The notes under the pieces: generated by a model | What the model saw: only the letters and a program-made list of their open reading frames with translations | Databases searched by the model: none | What the model was told of the DNA's origin: nothing | NCBI RefSeq assembly: GCF_963674635.1 | Contig: NZ_OY771475.1 | Location: forward strand, 3,410,001 to 3,474,000 | DNA: 64,000 bases | Source: Breoghania sp. | GTDB lineage: Bacteria; Pseudomonadota; Alphaproteobacteria; Rhizobiales; Stappiaceae | Reading direction: 5' to 3' | Position numbers and translations under genes: made by a program | Shown: positions 16,723 through 25,254 of the stretch, in pieces | Numbering within the stretch: position 1 is the stretch's first letter | How the letters are laid out: the number at the start of each line of letters is the position of its first letter

Positions 16723-17604
16723 TCAGCTTGCGCGCGCGGCAATCGCATCGGCGATCGCAACCGTCCGCCGCGCCATGTCCGCATGGAGACGTTCCACCAT
16801 GCGTCCGTCAAGCTGAATGGTGCCCTTGCCTGCGTTTTCCGGAAGATCGAAGGCCGCGATGATGGCGCGTGCGCGCTCCACCTCTTCCGCTGTGGCGGAG
16901 AAGGCTGCGTTGCAGGGCTCGATCTGCTTGGGATGGATCAGCGTCTTGCCGTTCATGCCGAGTTCGACCCCCTGTCGGCATTCCGCGGCAAAGCCCTCCG
17001 CATTGCCGAAGTCATTATAGACGCCGTCCAGGATATCGAGGCGGTAGGCGCGGGCTGCCGCGAGGCAGGTCATCAACCAGGGCAGCATGGGCGCCCGGCC
17101 TTCAACAAGCCGCGCGCCTGTCTCCTTGGCAAGGTCGTTCGTGCCCATGACGAAGGCCGCAAGGCGCGGGCAGGTATCGGTGAATGCCGCCGCAATTGTC
17201 CCGGCATTGAGCATGGCGAGCGGCGTTTCCATCATCGCCCACAGGGCCAGATCCGGCGCAGCGCCCGCCTGTTGCAGCATGCCCTCAATCCCGGCCAGAT
17301 CCTGAAGGGCGGAGACTTTCGGGATCAGGATCGCGTCTGGGTTCGCCGCCGCCGCCGCCTTCAGGTCGTCTTCGCCCCAGGGGGTTGTCAGTCCGTTGAT
17401 GCGGATAACGACCTCGCGTGGGCCGTAGCCGCCCTGCCTGACGGCCGCGGCGACCTGGTCGCGGGCCGTCTCCTTTGCATCGGGCGCAACCGCATCCTCA
17501 AGATCGAGAATGAGGCAATCGGCTGGAAGTGTCTTCGCCTTTTCGAGGGCGCGGGCGTTGGAGCCCGGCATGTAGAGCACTGAACGGCGCGGTCGGAAAG
17601 TCAT
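16723..17604 (-). CDS. HpcH/HpaI aldolase / CitE-type CoA-ester lyase
   Basis: A 293-residue TIM-barrel enzyme of the citrate lyase beta / malyl-CoA lyase superfamily, which cleaves or hydrolyses acyl-CoA esters such as (3S)-malyl-CoA or citramalyl-CoA with Mg2+. Seen are RSVLYMPGSNARALEKA (about 5-21), the metal-binding LDLEDAV (about 33-39), IRINGLTTPWGEDD (about 67-80), METPLAMLNA (about 140) and GKTLIHPKQIEPCN (about 234). Length and motifs suit CitE homologues and (3S)-malyl-CoA thioesterase; the exact substrate is not decidable. ATG 17604 was chosen over a 35-residue upstream extension because of AAGGATCC before it and the family N-terminus. Confidence 0.85.
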   Translation of the reverse strand: MTFRPRRSVLYMPGSNARALEKAKTLPADCLILDLEDAVAPDAKETARDQVAAAVRQGGYGPREVVIRINGLTTPWGEDDLKAAAAANPDAILIPKVSALQDLAGIEGMLQQAGAAPDLALWAMMETPLAMLNAGTIAAAFTDTCPRLAAFVMGTNDLAKETGARLVEGRAPMLPWLMTCLAAARAYRLDILDGVYNDFGNAEGFAAECRQGVELGMNGKTLIHPKQIEPCNAAFSATAEEVERARAIIAAFDLPENAGKGTIQLDGRMVERLHADMARRTVAIADAIAARAS

Positions 17605-17940
17605 GTCTGGATCCTTGAGGTCATTCCCCGGAGCGGTTTCTTGGCGATTGCTTCTTGTTGCGATGCCGCAACGGCAAAGTAGCGGGCCCGCGCGCGCCGC
17701 GCCAGCCAACTTTTAACAGATATCGCGAGGGAATTGGGGCGCGCGCGCACCTCCGGGCGGGCGCGCGTGCCCGGAGCCGTGGCATGGGCGTCTTCGCCGG
17801 TCTGACTTGGCGCAATTATGGCGGGGCCCGGCTGTCCGCCGGGGCTGAGGGATGGCCGGTCCCCGCCGGTACCTTGAACCCTTTCCGACGGAGTCCAAGG
17901 CCAGTTCGCTTGAGTTTTCGCTGAGGATCCGTGTGTCGGA
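17605..17940. other. 336-bp gene-free stretch upstream of the CoA-ester lyase
   Basis: Very GC-rich sequence with runs of alternating CG (around 17690-17770). No coding region convinces. The only clear element is a short hairpin at its right edge overlapping the stop codon of the DUF2892 gene. A promoter for the lyase must lie here, but I cannot locate it. Confidence 0.5.
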
Positions 17941-17942
17941 TC
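17926..17942 (-). terminator. Short hairpin at the end of the DUF2892 gene
   Basis: GATCCG (17926-17931) pairs with CGGATC (17937-17942) around a 5-nt loop and overlaps the stop codon of the gene ending at 17941. No U-tract follows on the minus strand, so termination is only a possibility. Confidence 0.3.
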
Positions 17943-18144
17943 AGCCCTTGGTGTTGATGCCGAGGACCGTGTAGAGCGGGCACCAGCCGACAAGCGCGGT
18001 GACAACCGGGACAATCCCGATCCAGCCCACCCACTTCCAGGTGATGTCCGCAGGACCCATCAGCGCAAAAGCCAAAAGCGCGATGCCGACGACGATGCGG
18101 GCAATACGTTCCGCAGATCCCATGTTGGTCGAAAATGCAGCCAT
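17941..18144 (-). CDS. DUF2892 (YgaP-like) small membrane protein
   Basis: A 67-residue inner-membrane protein with two transmembrane helices (about residues 17-31 and 34-53) and the family pattern NMGSAERIARIVVGIALL ... GWIGIVPVVTALVGWCPLYTVLGINT. The function is unknown; the same domain forms the membrane part of the rhodanese YgaP. ATG 18144 is preceded by a near-perfect GGAGGAAGG. A hairpin-forming sequence lies about 45-75 bp upstream of the start and may be part of its regulation. Confidence 0.87.
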   Translation of the reverse strand: MAAFSTNMGSAERIARIVVGIALLAFALMGPADITWKWVGWIGIVPVVTALVGWCPLYTVLGINTKG

Positions 18145-18187
18145 GAACCTTCCTCCACTTGTGACCTGGCTCATACTGCCAGGCAAA

Positions 18188-18218
18188 TCCCCATCAGAAC
18201 GCAGGTTCTAATCGGGGA
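18188..18218 (-). promoter_or_regulatory. Hairpin/operator upstream of the DUF2892 gene
   Basis: AGAAC (18196-18200) and GTTCT (18205-18209) are reverse complements around GCAG, and are flanked by TCCCC (18188-18192) and GGGGA (18214-18218), also complementary. It stands 44-74 bp before the start codon, where either an operator or a leader hairpin could act. No specific regulator is recognised. Confidence 0.35.
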
Positions 18219-18397
18219 GAGCGTATATGCGCGGGCGTCATGTGACCCGGGCACGCCAAAATGTCGCACTCAGTAGATAGGGCACGAGGGGCGAGTGCGC
18301 GCCGCGACGTTTGGACGCATGCGCATAATTGAATTTGTTTTGCGGGCGTCACGAAGGGCGAAAGGCATATCGCCATCCGCGAAACCTGCGGAAAAAA

Positions 18398-18883
18398 TCA
18401 GCCGCGTTTGCCGTCAAGCGGCACGATGTTCAATTCATCGAGCGTGTCGGCCACCTTCACCAGCTGGTCGGTTGTGGCCTTGAGGCGCCCGGCCAGTCCA
18501 TGGTGCATGGCTTGGGCGATATCGGGGTATTCCTGCAGCATCCGCTTGAAGAGCGCGCGGCGGATGCGGATCATCTCCGTGCGTTCAAGGGGGACTGCGG
18601 TGTTGGGACGCGTTGTCTCGATGAAAAGCGCCATTTCGCCCAGAAGGGTGCCGGGGCCGACTGTGGCCAGGTCTTCCTTGCCCTTTTCGCCGCCGCGCAG
18701 GACCACCTTGCCGCTGACAATCACGTAGCTGGCATCCGACCTTTCGCCTTCGCGAAAGATCACTTCGCCCTCATTGGCGACGACGTTTTCAGCGGAGAAG
18801 GCCAGAAGCCGCAATTGCTCGTCGGAAAACTCGCCCAGAAGGGGCACCTGGCGCAGCAGCGGAATATCGCGGGCAAGGCTCAT
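18398..18883 (-). CDS. Stand-alone cyclic-nucleotide-binding domain protein
   Basis: A 161-residue protein consisting of one cNMP-binding (CAP-type) domain. The beta-roll covers about residues 12-120 and includes FREGERSDASYVIVSGKVVL and the phosphate-binding cassette GPGTLLGEMALFIETTRPNTA (about 75-95). In that cassette, E and R/T positions are compatible with a bound cyclic nucleotide. There is no C-terminal winged helix like that of Crp/Fnr, so it is not a DNA-binding regulator. The remaining tail is a short helix. Its partner is unknown; the neighbours give no clue. Confidence 0.82.
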   Translation of the reverse strand: MSLARDIPLLRQVPLLGEFSDEQLRLLAFSAENVVANEGEVIFREGERSDASYVIVSGKVVLRGGEKGKEDLATVGPGTLLGEMALFIETTRPNTAVPLERTEMIRIRRALFKRMLQEYPDIAQAMHHGLAGRLKATTDQLVKVADTLDELNIVPLDGKRG

Positions 18884-19038
18884 GCAGTGTTTCCGGGCAA
18901 TCTCAAGTGCGTTGGATGGTGATACGAGACGATCCGCGCGAGCGGAATCACTTCATGCGGAGTTGCGCACTCTAGCATGAAATGCGGCGCCACAGCGTAC
19001 CGGGGCGCAGAGGGCGTACGCCGACCGCCCCGTCTTGG

Positions 19039-19725
19039 CTATTGGCTCGTCAAAACGGCGTTCGCGAGCGGCAAATCCACATCCAGCCGCCGTGTGGACG
19101 ACCCCTTGTCCGCACCGAAGGGATTGCTGTTGTCTTCCTCAGTGTCGGTCGAGAACGGGTTGTCGCTGGCACCGCCATCGGAAAACGGATTGGCGGGCGT
19201 GTTGAGATTCCGCTTGCGCCAGGTGCGGGCGCAGTCGAACAGGCGCGACAGCATCCGATTGGTGGTGGTGAGCGAGAACTTCATTTCGTCATTGGCGGCC
19301 AGAACCGTCAACTGCCGCCCGTTGCGCACGGCCGAAAAGAGGCGGTCATCGCCCGGAAGCGCAACCTTGACCTGATTTGCGGAGATAACCTCGGCTGTTC
19401 CGGAATAGTCGCGGCCCCTGTCCACCCAGTAGCGCACGGGATAGCTCTTGCCGACGTCCAGTTTCCATTTCTTGTTCACCAGCCCAAGGGCCCAGTTGAG
19501 GTCCTTGTGAATGGAAAAAATGAGCGTGATGCCGCTCCGGTAGCTGGCTGATGCCGCGCAATGGCTGAATTCGCCGGTCTGGGAATGGGTATAGGCGCCA
19601 CCTTCCCAGTTGCCGATCTTGAAGCTTGCGATCTTTTCCGCATGGGCAGAGCTCAAGGTGAGAAAACCCGCCAATTGGAGCGCCACCAATCCTGCCAATA
19701 CCGGTTTGCCAATCATTCTGCCCAT
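19039..19725 (-). CDS. Secreted hypothetical protein with C-terminal NPF repeats
   Basis: About 228 residues with a signal peptide (hydrophobic LAGLVALQLAGFLTL, cleavage likely after SSAHA). The mature part resembles rhizobial secreted proteins of the invasion-protein-B type in its layout: GNWEGGAY, a C in FSHCAAS and a late C in LFDCAR that could form a disulfide. I am not certain of the family. The C-terminal tail contains three NPF tripeptides spaced by acidic/Ser/Gly linkers, then SSTRRLDVDLPLANAVLTSQ. ATG 19725 has GGAG very close; ATG 19716 or 19737 are alternatives. Confidence 0.6.
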   Translation of the reverse strand: MGRMIGKPVLAGLVALQLAGFLTLSSAHAEKIASFKIGNWEGGAYTHSQTGEFSHCAASASYRSGITLIFSIHKDLNWALGLVNKKWKLDVGKSYPVRYWVDRGRDYSGTAEVISANQVKVALPGDDRLFSAVRNGRQLTVLAANDEMKFSLTTTNRMLSRLFDCARTWRKRNLNTPANPFSDGGASDNPFSTDTEEDNSNPFGADKGSSTRRLDVDLPLANAVLTSQ

Positions 19726-20064
19726 CTCTCCGTTCATGCCCCAAAAGCGGGCCGTCGCCCGGAATTTCCGTTTCGCATGGCTCTGCCAACCGCGAAACAG
19801 CGAAAACCCCCATGTATCCATGATGCGACGAAGGAGCTTTTCTGACAATGCGCTTGCGTCCGTCATCGGGATTTGAGGCAAGCGGAGGGGGCGTTACGGG
19901 CCAGAGGCCAGAGCTGAGGCCAGGGCGGAGGCCCGGGGGCCGGGCCAGCCAGAATTGACGGCCCGCCGTTTCGCGGTACTTACGATGATTATGAGATTTT
20001 TCCGCACCCGCTTGAGGCGTGACCTTTGCTGACGTTATCATCAAGCTCTGGCTGGGAGGGTTGG

Positions 20065-20514
20065 ATGTTCGTATTCAGACGACTTTGTCTTGTGGCAGCG
20101 ATGGCGATGGCCGTCGCGATGCTCGGAACGGGCGGGCCTGCGAGCGCGAGTGCGGAGCAGGTGAAGGCTGTGATCAGCCTGTCCGATCAAAGCATGAAAG
20201 TGACGGTCAACGGTTGGCGACGGTATTCGTGGAAGGTCTCCACCGCCCGGCGCGGCTACCGCACACCGCGCGGAAGGTTCCGTCCCACACGCATGTACAA
20301 GCGCTATTTCTCCAAAAAATACCACAACTCACCGATGCCCTATTCGGTGTTCTTCCATCATGGCTACGCCATTCACGGCACCAATTCGGTGAAAAATCTG
20401 GGTCGGCCCGCCTCTCATGGTTGTGTGCGGCTCCACCCGGACCATGCCCGCAAGCTCTATGAGCTGGTGCAACGTTACGGCAAGGCCAATACCGAGATCG
20501 TGGTGGTGCGCTAG
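20065..20514 (+). CDS. L,D-transpeptidase (YkuD domain)
   Basis: A 149-residue exported cell-wall enzyme. A signal peptide (MFVFRRLCLVAAMAMAVAML, cleavage near ASA) is followed by a YkuD catalytic domain. The active-site region is HGYAIHGTN ... ASHGCVRLHPDHA with nucleophile Cys and the conserved His and Arg. Such enzymes form 3-3 peptidoglycan cross-links or attach proteins to peptidoglycan. ATG 20065 was chosen because GGGAGGG lies 6 nt upstream; the frame is open 13 codons further. It is one of two L,D-transpeptidase-type genes in the window. Confidence 0.92.
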   Translation: MFVFRRLCLVAAMAMAVAMLGTGGPASASAEQVKAVISLSDQSMKVTVNGWRRYSWKVSTARRGYRTPRGRFRPTRMYKRYFSKKYHNSPMPYSVFFHHGYAIHGTNSVKNLGRPASHGCVRLHPDHARKLYELVQRYGKANTEIVVVR

Positions 20515-20626
20515 CATCGCCCCCTTCGCGCCGCCGCGTGAAGGCAAGGGGCCGGATGCGCGGGGTCCGAATGCGAGGGGGGGCAGCCGGAGCCGTCCCC
20601 TTGTCGCTTTGCCGGATCCGGTCTGG

Positions 20627-21409
20627 TTATTGGGCCGTCCAGCCGCCGTCCATCGGCAGCATCGTGCCGGTGATGGATGAGGCCGCGTCAGAGCACAGGA
20701 ACACCGCGAGGGCGGCAACCTGTTCCACGGTCACGAAGGCCTTGGTGGGCTGGGCGGCCAGAAGCACGTCGCGCTTGACCTCTTCCTCGCTCATGTTGCG
20801 CGCCTTCATCGTGTCCGGGATCTGCTCTTCCACGAGTGGCGTCCAGACGTAACCCGGACAGATGGCGTTGACCGTGATGCCGTCCTCCGCAACTTCGAGC
20901 GCCACCGTCTTGACCAGGCCCGCAATGCCATGCTTCGCCGCCACATAGGCCACCTTGTAGGGGGAGGCGACGAGCGCATGGGCGGACGCGGTGTTGATGA
21001 TGCGGCCCCAGCCCTTTTTCTTCATGCCGGGCAGGGCAGCGCGGATGGTGTGGAAGGAAGAGGACAGGTTGATCGCGATGATCTGATCCCACTTCTCGAC
21101 CGGGAATTCCTCGATCGGCGCAACGTGCTGAATACCTGCGTTATTGACGAGAATATCCACGCCGCCGAGGTCCTTCTCAACGTCGGCGACCATGGCCGCG
21201 ATCTCGTCGGGCTTGGTCATGTCGGCGCCGTTATAGACGCAGGTGACACCGAAATCGGCCTCGATGGAGGCGCGCTCCTTTTCGATATCTTCCGGCTTGC
21301 CGAACCCGTTGATCACAATGTTCGCGCTTTCGCCCGCCAGAGCACGAGCATAGGCGAGGCCGATGCCGGACGTGGATCCGGTCACAAGGGCAACCTTGTT
21401 CTTGAGCAT
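20627..21409 (-). CDS. bdhA: D-3-hydroxybutyrate dehydrogenase
   Basis: Cytosolic short-chain dehydrogenase of 260 residues that interconverts (R)-3-hydroxybutyrate and acetoacetate with NAD, in polyhydroxybutyrate and ketone-body use. It has the NAD motif TGSTSGIG (about 10-17), NNAGIQHVAPIEEF (about 90), the catalytic Ser-Tyr-Lys triad in NTASAHALVASPYKVAYVAAKHG, and the C-terminal PMDGGWTAQ that is nearly invariant in this subfamily. The start at 21409 is preceded by CGGAG. It diverges from zur; a 26-bp inverted repeat lies about 90 bp upstream. Confidence 0.95.
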   Translation of the reverse strand: MLKNKVALVTGSTSGIGLAYARALAGESANIVINGFGKPEDIEKERASIEADFGVTCVYNGADMTKPDEIAAMVADVEKDLGGVDILVNNAGIQHVAPIEEFPVEKWDQIIAINLSSSFHTIRAALPGMKKKGWGRIINTASAHALVASPYKVAYVAAKHGIAGLVKTVALEVAEDGITVNAICPGYVWTPLVEEQIPDTMKARNMSEEEVKRDVLLAAQPTKAFVTVEQVAALAVFLCSDAASSITGTMLPMDGGWTAQ

Positions 21410-21500
21410 GATATGAACTCCGAAAACAATATCTTATGCCGAAGTCTCCCGCAGGAGGCTTGCGGACCCGGTCGAAGTGTCTCTTCGACCCTCGTTCAGG

Positions 21501-21526
21501 GTTATGATGCAGTGCAACATCATAAC
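21501..21526. promoter_or_regulatory. 26-bp inverted repeat in the bdhA-zur intergenic region
   Basis: GTTATGATG (21501-21509) and CATCATAAC (21518-21526) are exact reverse complements separated by CAGTGCAA. The centre includes TGC-AGT-GCA, which resembles the TGC-N3-GCA core reported for PhaR-type regulators of polyhydroxybutyrate genes, and a zinc-responsive Zur site is the other candidate. It lies 92 bp before bdhA and 134 bp before zur, so it could serve either. The regulator cannot be decided from sequence alone. Confidence 0.5.
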
Positions 21527-21659
21527 GCAAGGTAAGAGTTCCATTTGCGCGCGCAACCCACCTCACGAACGGGTGAGCATTGGCGGAAGCGGCGTGCGCA
21601 TGCTAAGCCAGAGCATGTAAAGGCGCTTTTGCGCAGCCTCAGACGAGGAGCACGATTTC

Positions 21660-22142
21660 GTGTTCGAACATGAAGATCATGATCATGCGCGTTGCGAGAG
21701 CGGGGCGCTTCAGCGCGCGGAGGCGACCTGTGCGCGGCGGAAGGTGAATTTCACCGCCCAGCGACGTCGCGTTCTGGAAAAGCTGCTGGAAAGCCATGTG
21801 CCTGCCAGCGCCTATGACATCATTGACCGTCTGGCCGAGGACGGGCCGCGGCCTGCGCCGATCACCGTCTATCGCGCGCTGGATTTCCTCGCGCAGCAGG
21901 GCTTCGTCCATCGCATCGAAAGCCGCAACGCCTATGTGGCCTGCTGCCATGATCATGAGACCGGCGAGGTTGTCTTTCTGCTCTGCGAAAAATGCGGGGC
22001 CGCGGGCGAGGCGACCTCAGCGGACCTGGCCGGACCGATTGCGACCATTGCGGCGCAAGCCGGGTTTGAACCGCGCCGCTCCGTGCTGGAAATCCGCGGG
22101 CTCTGCGCAAGGTGCCAGACGCAGGCGGGCGCGACCGCTTGA
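21660..22142 (+). CDS. zur: Zur-type Fur-family transcriptional regulator
   Basis: A 160-residue metal-responsive repressor. The N-terminal winged helix (VNFTAQRRRVLEKLL ... ASAYDIIDRLAEDGPRPAPITVYRALDFL, about residues 29-85) is that of Fur proteins. The C-terminal dimerisation domain has CCHDHETGEVVFLLCEKCG and LCARCQ; paired CxxC motifs form the structural zinc site, and the His-rich N-terminus (HEDHDH) is common in Zur. Zinc uptake control is the likely job, judged by similarity. Translation starts at GTG 21660 with GAGGAG upstream. No zinc transporter is adjacent. Confidence 0.85.
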   Translation: MFEHEDHDHARCESGALQRAEATCARRKVNFTAQRRRVLEKLLESHVPASAYDIIDRLAEDGPRPAPITVYRALDFLAQQGFVHRIESRNAYVACCHDHETGEVVFLLCEKCGAAGEATSADLAGPIATIAAQAGFEPRRSVLEIRGLCARCQTQAGATA

Positions 22143-22329
22143 GCCGTCGCTCGGCCGGTCAAGACAATTGCGCAGCGGGCGATTTCGCATCCGCGTGAAT
22201 TGCTCTAGAACAGGGCGCAAGCTTGCACTGGCTCGCATGTACTGGCGCACATGGCGATCATGCCCTAAGTGCCACTCACGCCACTGAGCGTCCTTGTCAG
22301 CAACCCGATTGATGAGATCGATTTCCGCA

Positions 22330-23589
22330 ATGACCCATCCTGCCCTTCTCAAGCCTCGTCGTCCGTCTGTCGGTGTGCAGGTCGGATCGGTCACTGTTGG
22401 CGGAGGCGCGCCGGTTGTCGTGCAGTCGATGACCAACACGGATACGGCGGATATCGAGGCGACGGTGGCGCAGGTCGCCGCCCTTGCGCGGTCGGGCTCG
22501 GAGCTGGTTCGCATCACGGTTGACCGGGACGAAGCGGCCGCCGCCGTGCCGCATATCCGCGACCGGCTGATGCTGAAGAACATCGATGTGCCGCTGATCG
22601 GCGACTTTCATTATATCGGCCACAAGCTGCTCGCCGACCATCCCGCCTGTGCGGAGGCGCTTGCCAAATACCGGATCAATCCGGGCAATGTGGGCTTTCG
22701 CGCCAAGCGCGACACGCAATTCTCGCAGATCATTGAGATCGCACTGAAAAACGACAAGCCGGTGCGTATCGGCGTCAACTGGGGCTCGCTCGATCAGGAG
22801 CTTTTGACCCATCTGATGGATGAAAACGCCGCGCTGGCGGAGCCGGCTCCGGCTTCCGATGTCATGCGCGAGGCGATCATTCGGTCCGGGCTTCTGTCCG
22901 CCGAACGCGCCGAGGCGCTGGGCATGGCGCGCGACAAGATCATCCTGTCGGCCAAGGTTTCCAACGTGCAGGATCTGATTGCCGTTTATGCCGATCTGGC
23001 GGGACGTTGCGACTACGCGCTGCATCTGGGCCTGACGGAAGCGGGCATGGGGACCAAGGGCATCGTCGCGTCTGCCGCATCCATGGGGATCCTGTTGCAA
23101 CAGGGCATCGGCGATACGATCCGCGTGTCGTTGACGCCGGAGCCGGGCGGCGACCGCACCCGCGAGGTGCAGGTGGCGCAGGAGCTTCTGCAGACCATGG
23201 GTTTCCGTTCCTTCGTGCCGGTGGTGGCCGCATGTCCGGGCTGCGGGCGCACGACCTCCACGGTGTTTCAGGAACTGGCGCAGGACATCCAGGACCACAT
23301 CCGCGATTCCATGCCGATCTGGCGGCAGCAATATCCGGGCGTGGAAGCGCTCAACGTCGCGGTCATGGGCTGTATCGTGAATGGGCCGGGCGAGTCCAAG
23401 CATGCCGATATCGGCATATCGCTGCCCGGTACCGGAGAGACGCCGTCGGCCCCGGTCTTCATTGACGGCGAGAAGGTCAAGACCCTTCGCGGGCCCGGCA
23501 TTGCCGAAGAATTCAAGAAAATGGTGCTCGACTATATCGAGACCCGTTACGGCACGGGCGATGGGCGCTCTGCCGCCCATTCCGGATGA
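22330..23589 (+). CDS. ispG: 4-hydroxy-3-methylbut-2-enyl diphosphate synthase
   Basis: Iron-sulfur enzyme of the non-mevalonate isoprenoid pathway that converts MEcPP to HMBPP. The 419 residues include the N-terminal barrel (VQSMTNTDTADIEATVAQV, about 27-45) and the C-terminal cluster domain with ACPGCGR (Cys at 302 and 305) and MGCIVNGPGE (Cys at 348), the three ligands of the 4Fe-4S cluster. The bacterial form lacks the large insert of plant enzymes. ATG 22330 is preferred to TTG 22294 by homology. The stop overlaps the start of pdxY by 4 nt. Confidence 0.97.
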   Translation: MTHPALLKPRRPSVGVQVGSVTVGGGAPVVVQSMTNTDTADIEATVAQVAALARSGSELVRITVDRDEAAAAVPHIRDRLMLKNIDVPLIGDFHYIGHKLLADHPACAEALAKYRINPGNVGFRAKRDTQFSQIIEIALKNDKPVRIGVNWGSLDQELLTHLMDENAALAEPAPASDVMREAIIRSGLLSAERAEALGMARDKIILSAKVSNVQDLIAVYADLAGRCDYALHLGLTEAGMGTKGIVASAASMGILLQQGIGDTIRVSLTPEPGGDRTREVQVAQELLQTMGFRSFVPVVAACPGCGRTTSTVFQELAQDIQDHIRDSMPIWRQQYPGVEALNVAVMGCIVNGPGESKHADIGISLPGTGETPSAPVFIDGEKVKTLRGPGIAEEFKKMVLDYIETRYGTGDGRSAAHSG

Positions 23590-24521
23590 AGTCCGCCGAC
23601 ATGACCGATACGCCCGATATAGAACCCGCCCGGTCGGCAGACCGACCGGGTCAGGAAGTCGCCCGCAAGCCCGCGGTGATCGTTGCCACGTCTCAGGTGG
23701 TGCGTGGCGCGGTTGGGGGGCGTTCAACCCTGTTCGCACTGGAACGCCTCGGTTTCCGGGTCTGGCACCTGCCAACCATCCTGCTCGGCTGGAACCCGAA
23801 ATACGGGCCCTCCACGCGCATCATTCCCGACGAAGCCTCGTTTACCGCAATGGTGGACGATTTGATCGGCTCGCGGTGGCTGGGCGATGTCGGGGCCGTT
23901 CTCACCGGGTATCTCGGGGCCGCCTATCAGGGTGCGGCGCTCGCACGGCTGGTCGATGCGGTGAAGGCGAACAATCCGCAAGCGATCTATCTCTGCGATC
24001 CGATCATCGGCGATGAGGGCAACCTCTATGTTCCGCCCGAAACGGTGGATGCGCAGCGCAACGAACTGATGCCGCGCGCGGATATCCTGACGCCGAACCT
24101 GTTCGAGCTTGGCTGGTTCACCGGACGGCCGGTCGACACCGAACTGGCCGCGCTTGAGGCGGCGCGCAGCTTGCCGGCGCAACGTGTGCTGGTCACCTCC
24201 GCCCCGGCGCTGCGCAAGAACTCGCTCTCCACGTTGCTGGCGACGCCAAAGGGCGCACTTGCGGTGGAGCATGCCGAGCTTGAAGGCGTGCCGCACGGCA
24301 CCGGCGATCTTCTGGCCGCGCTCTTTCTGGCGGCAGAGCTTGAGGGCGCCGATGACGAGACGGCGCTGGCGCGTGCGGTCTCAGGCACGTTCGAGATGGC
24401 CGCACGCAGTGCCAAGGCGGGTTCTGACGAGCAAATGCTGACCGAACACCAGCACGCCATCGTACGCCCGGTCGCCATGGTTTCCGCCCGCCATATCCTT
24501 GAGCGCAAGGCACGTGCCTGA
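23586..24521 (+). CDS. pdxY: Pyridoxal kinase
   Basis: Ribokinase-superfamily enzyme that phosphorylates pyridoxal to PLP in the salvage pathway. It has 311 residues. Characteristic segments are TSQVVRGAVGGRSTLFALERLG, WNPKYGPSTRI, LTGYLGAAYQGAAL, CDPIIGDEGNLYV, LTPNLFELGWFTG and the anion-hole/catalytic region PHGTGDLLAALFLA with the active Asp. The ATG at 23586 overlaps the ispG stop (ATGA); a second ATG at 23601 is possible, and the first 28 residues are not conserved. It overlaps the next gene by up to 23 nt. Confidence 0.9.
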   Translation: MKSADMTDTPDIEPARSADRPGQEVARKPAVIVATSQVVRGAVGGRSTLFALERLGFRVWHLPTILLGWNPKYGPSTRIIPDEASFTAMVDDLIGSRWLGDVGAVLTGYLGAAYQGAALARLVDAVKANNPQAIYLCDPIIGDEGNLYVPPETVDAQRNELMPRADILTPNLFELGWFTGRPVDTELAALEAARSLPAQRVLVTSAPALRKNSLSTLLATPKGALAVEHAELEGVPHGTGDLLAALFLAAELEGADDETALARAVSGTFEMAARSAKAGSDEQMLTEHQHAIVRPVAMVSARHILERKARA

Positions 24522-25254
24522 GGGGCTCGCCCGCCCGCGCGTTGCGGGCGTGGACGGGTGCCCCGGTGGCTGGATTGCGGTCATTCGTGATGTCGCAGGT
24601 GATCCGGCCCCGACAGTCCGCCTTTTCCCGCGCTTTGCCGATCTCCTGCGCCTTGATCCGGCTCCGGCGATCCTCGCCGTGGATATGCCCATCGGGCTTG
24701 CGGAGCGATCCGGGCTGGGCGGGCGCGGGCCGGAACGGCTCATCCGCCCGCTTCTGGGGGAGCGGCAGTCCTCGGTCTTTTCGGTGCCGTCCCGCAAGGC
24801 AGTGATGTGCGAGGACTATGGCGCGGCCTGCCAGGCGGCGCTTGAGACATCCGAGCCGCCGCGCAAGGTTTCCCGTCAGGCCTTCAACCTCTTTCCAAAG
24901 ATCCGCGAGATCGATGCCGTGATGACGCCGGAGCTTGAGGCACGGGTTTTCGAAGTGCATCCGGAACTGGCCTTCTGGCGGCTGAATGGCGAGATGCCGA
25001 TGAGCCTGGCGAAGAAGGTGCGCAACAAGGGGTCCATGCCGGGCATCGAGCAACGCCGTGCGCTTCTGGAGGGCTTCGGCTATGCGCCTGCCTTCTGGGA
25101 GCAGAAGCGCCCCCGCGGTGTAGGAGCGGACGATCTGGTGGATGCAGCCGTCAATGCTGTGATCGCAGGGCGGATATTCAGGGGCGAGGCGCAATCCTTT
25201 CCCGGCGAACCGGCGCGCGACGCCAAGGGGCTTCGGATGGCGATCTGGGCCTGA
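24499..25254 (+). CDS. DUF429 protein (predicted RNase H-like fold)
   Basis: A roughly 246-251-residue protein of the DUF429 family, which is predicted to have an RNase H-like nuclease fold but has no established function. It starts with VAGVDGCPGGWIAVI (first acidic residue of the fold) and carries AVDMPIGLAERSG, SVFSVPSRKAV, EVHPELAFWRL and VGADDLVDAAVNAV with the conserved late Asp residues. The start is TTG 24499 or GTG 24514, both inside the end of pdxY, so translation is probably coupled. It is the third gene of an ispG-pdxY-DUF429 run. Confidence 0.85.
   Translation: MSARHVPEGLARPRVAGVDGCPGGWIAVIRDVAGDPAPTVRLFPRFADLLRLDPAPAILAVDMPIGLAERSGLGGRGPERLIRPLLGERQSSVFSVPSRKAVMCEDYGAACQAALETSEPPRKVSRQAFNLFPKIREIDAVMTPELEARVFEVHPELAFWRLNGEMPMSLAKKVRNKGSMPGIEQRRALLEGFGYAPAFWEQKRPRGVGADDLVDAAVNAVIAGRIFRGEAQSFPGEPARDAKGLRMAIWA

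Noticed and set aside
18188..18218. FNR box upstream of the DUF2892 gene
   Set aside because: The nearest match, CTGAT-GGGG-ATTTG, departs from TTGAT-N4-ATCAA at several key bases; only the hairpin is retained.
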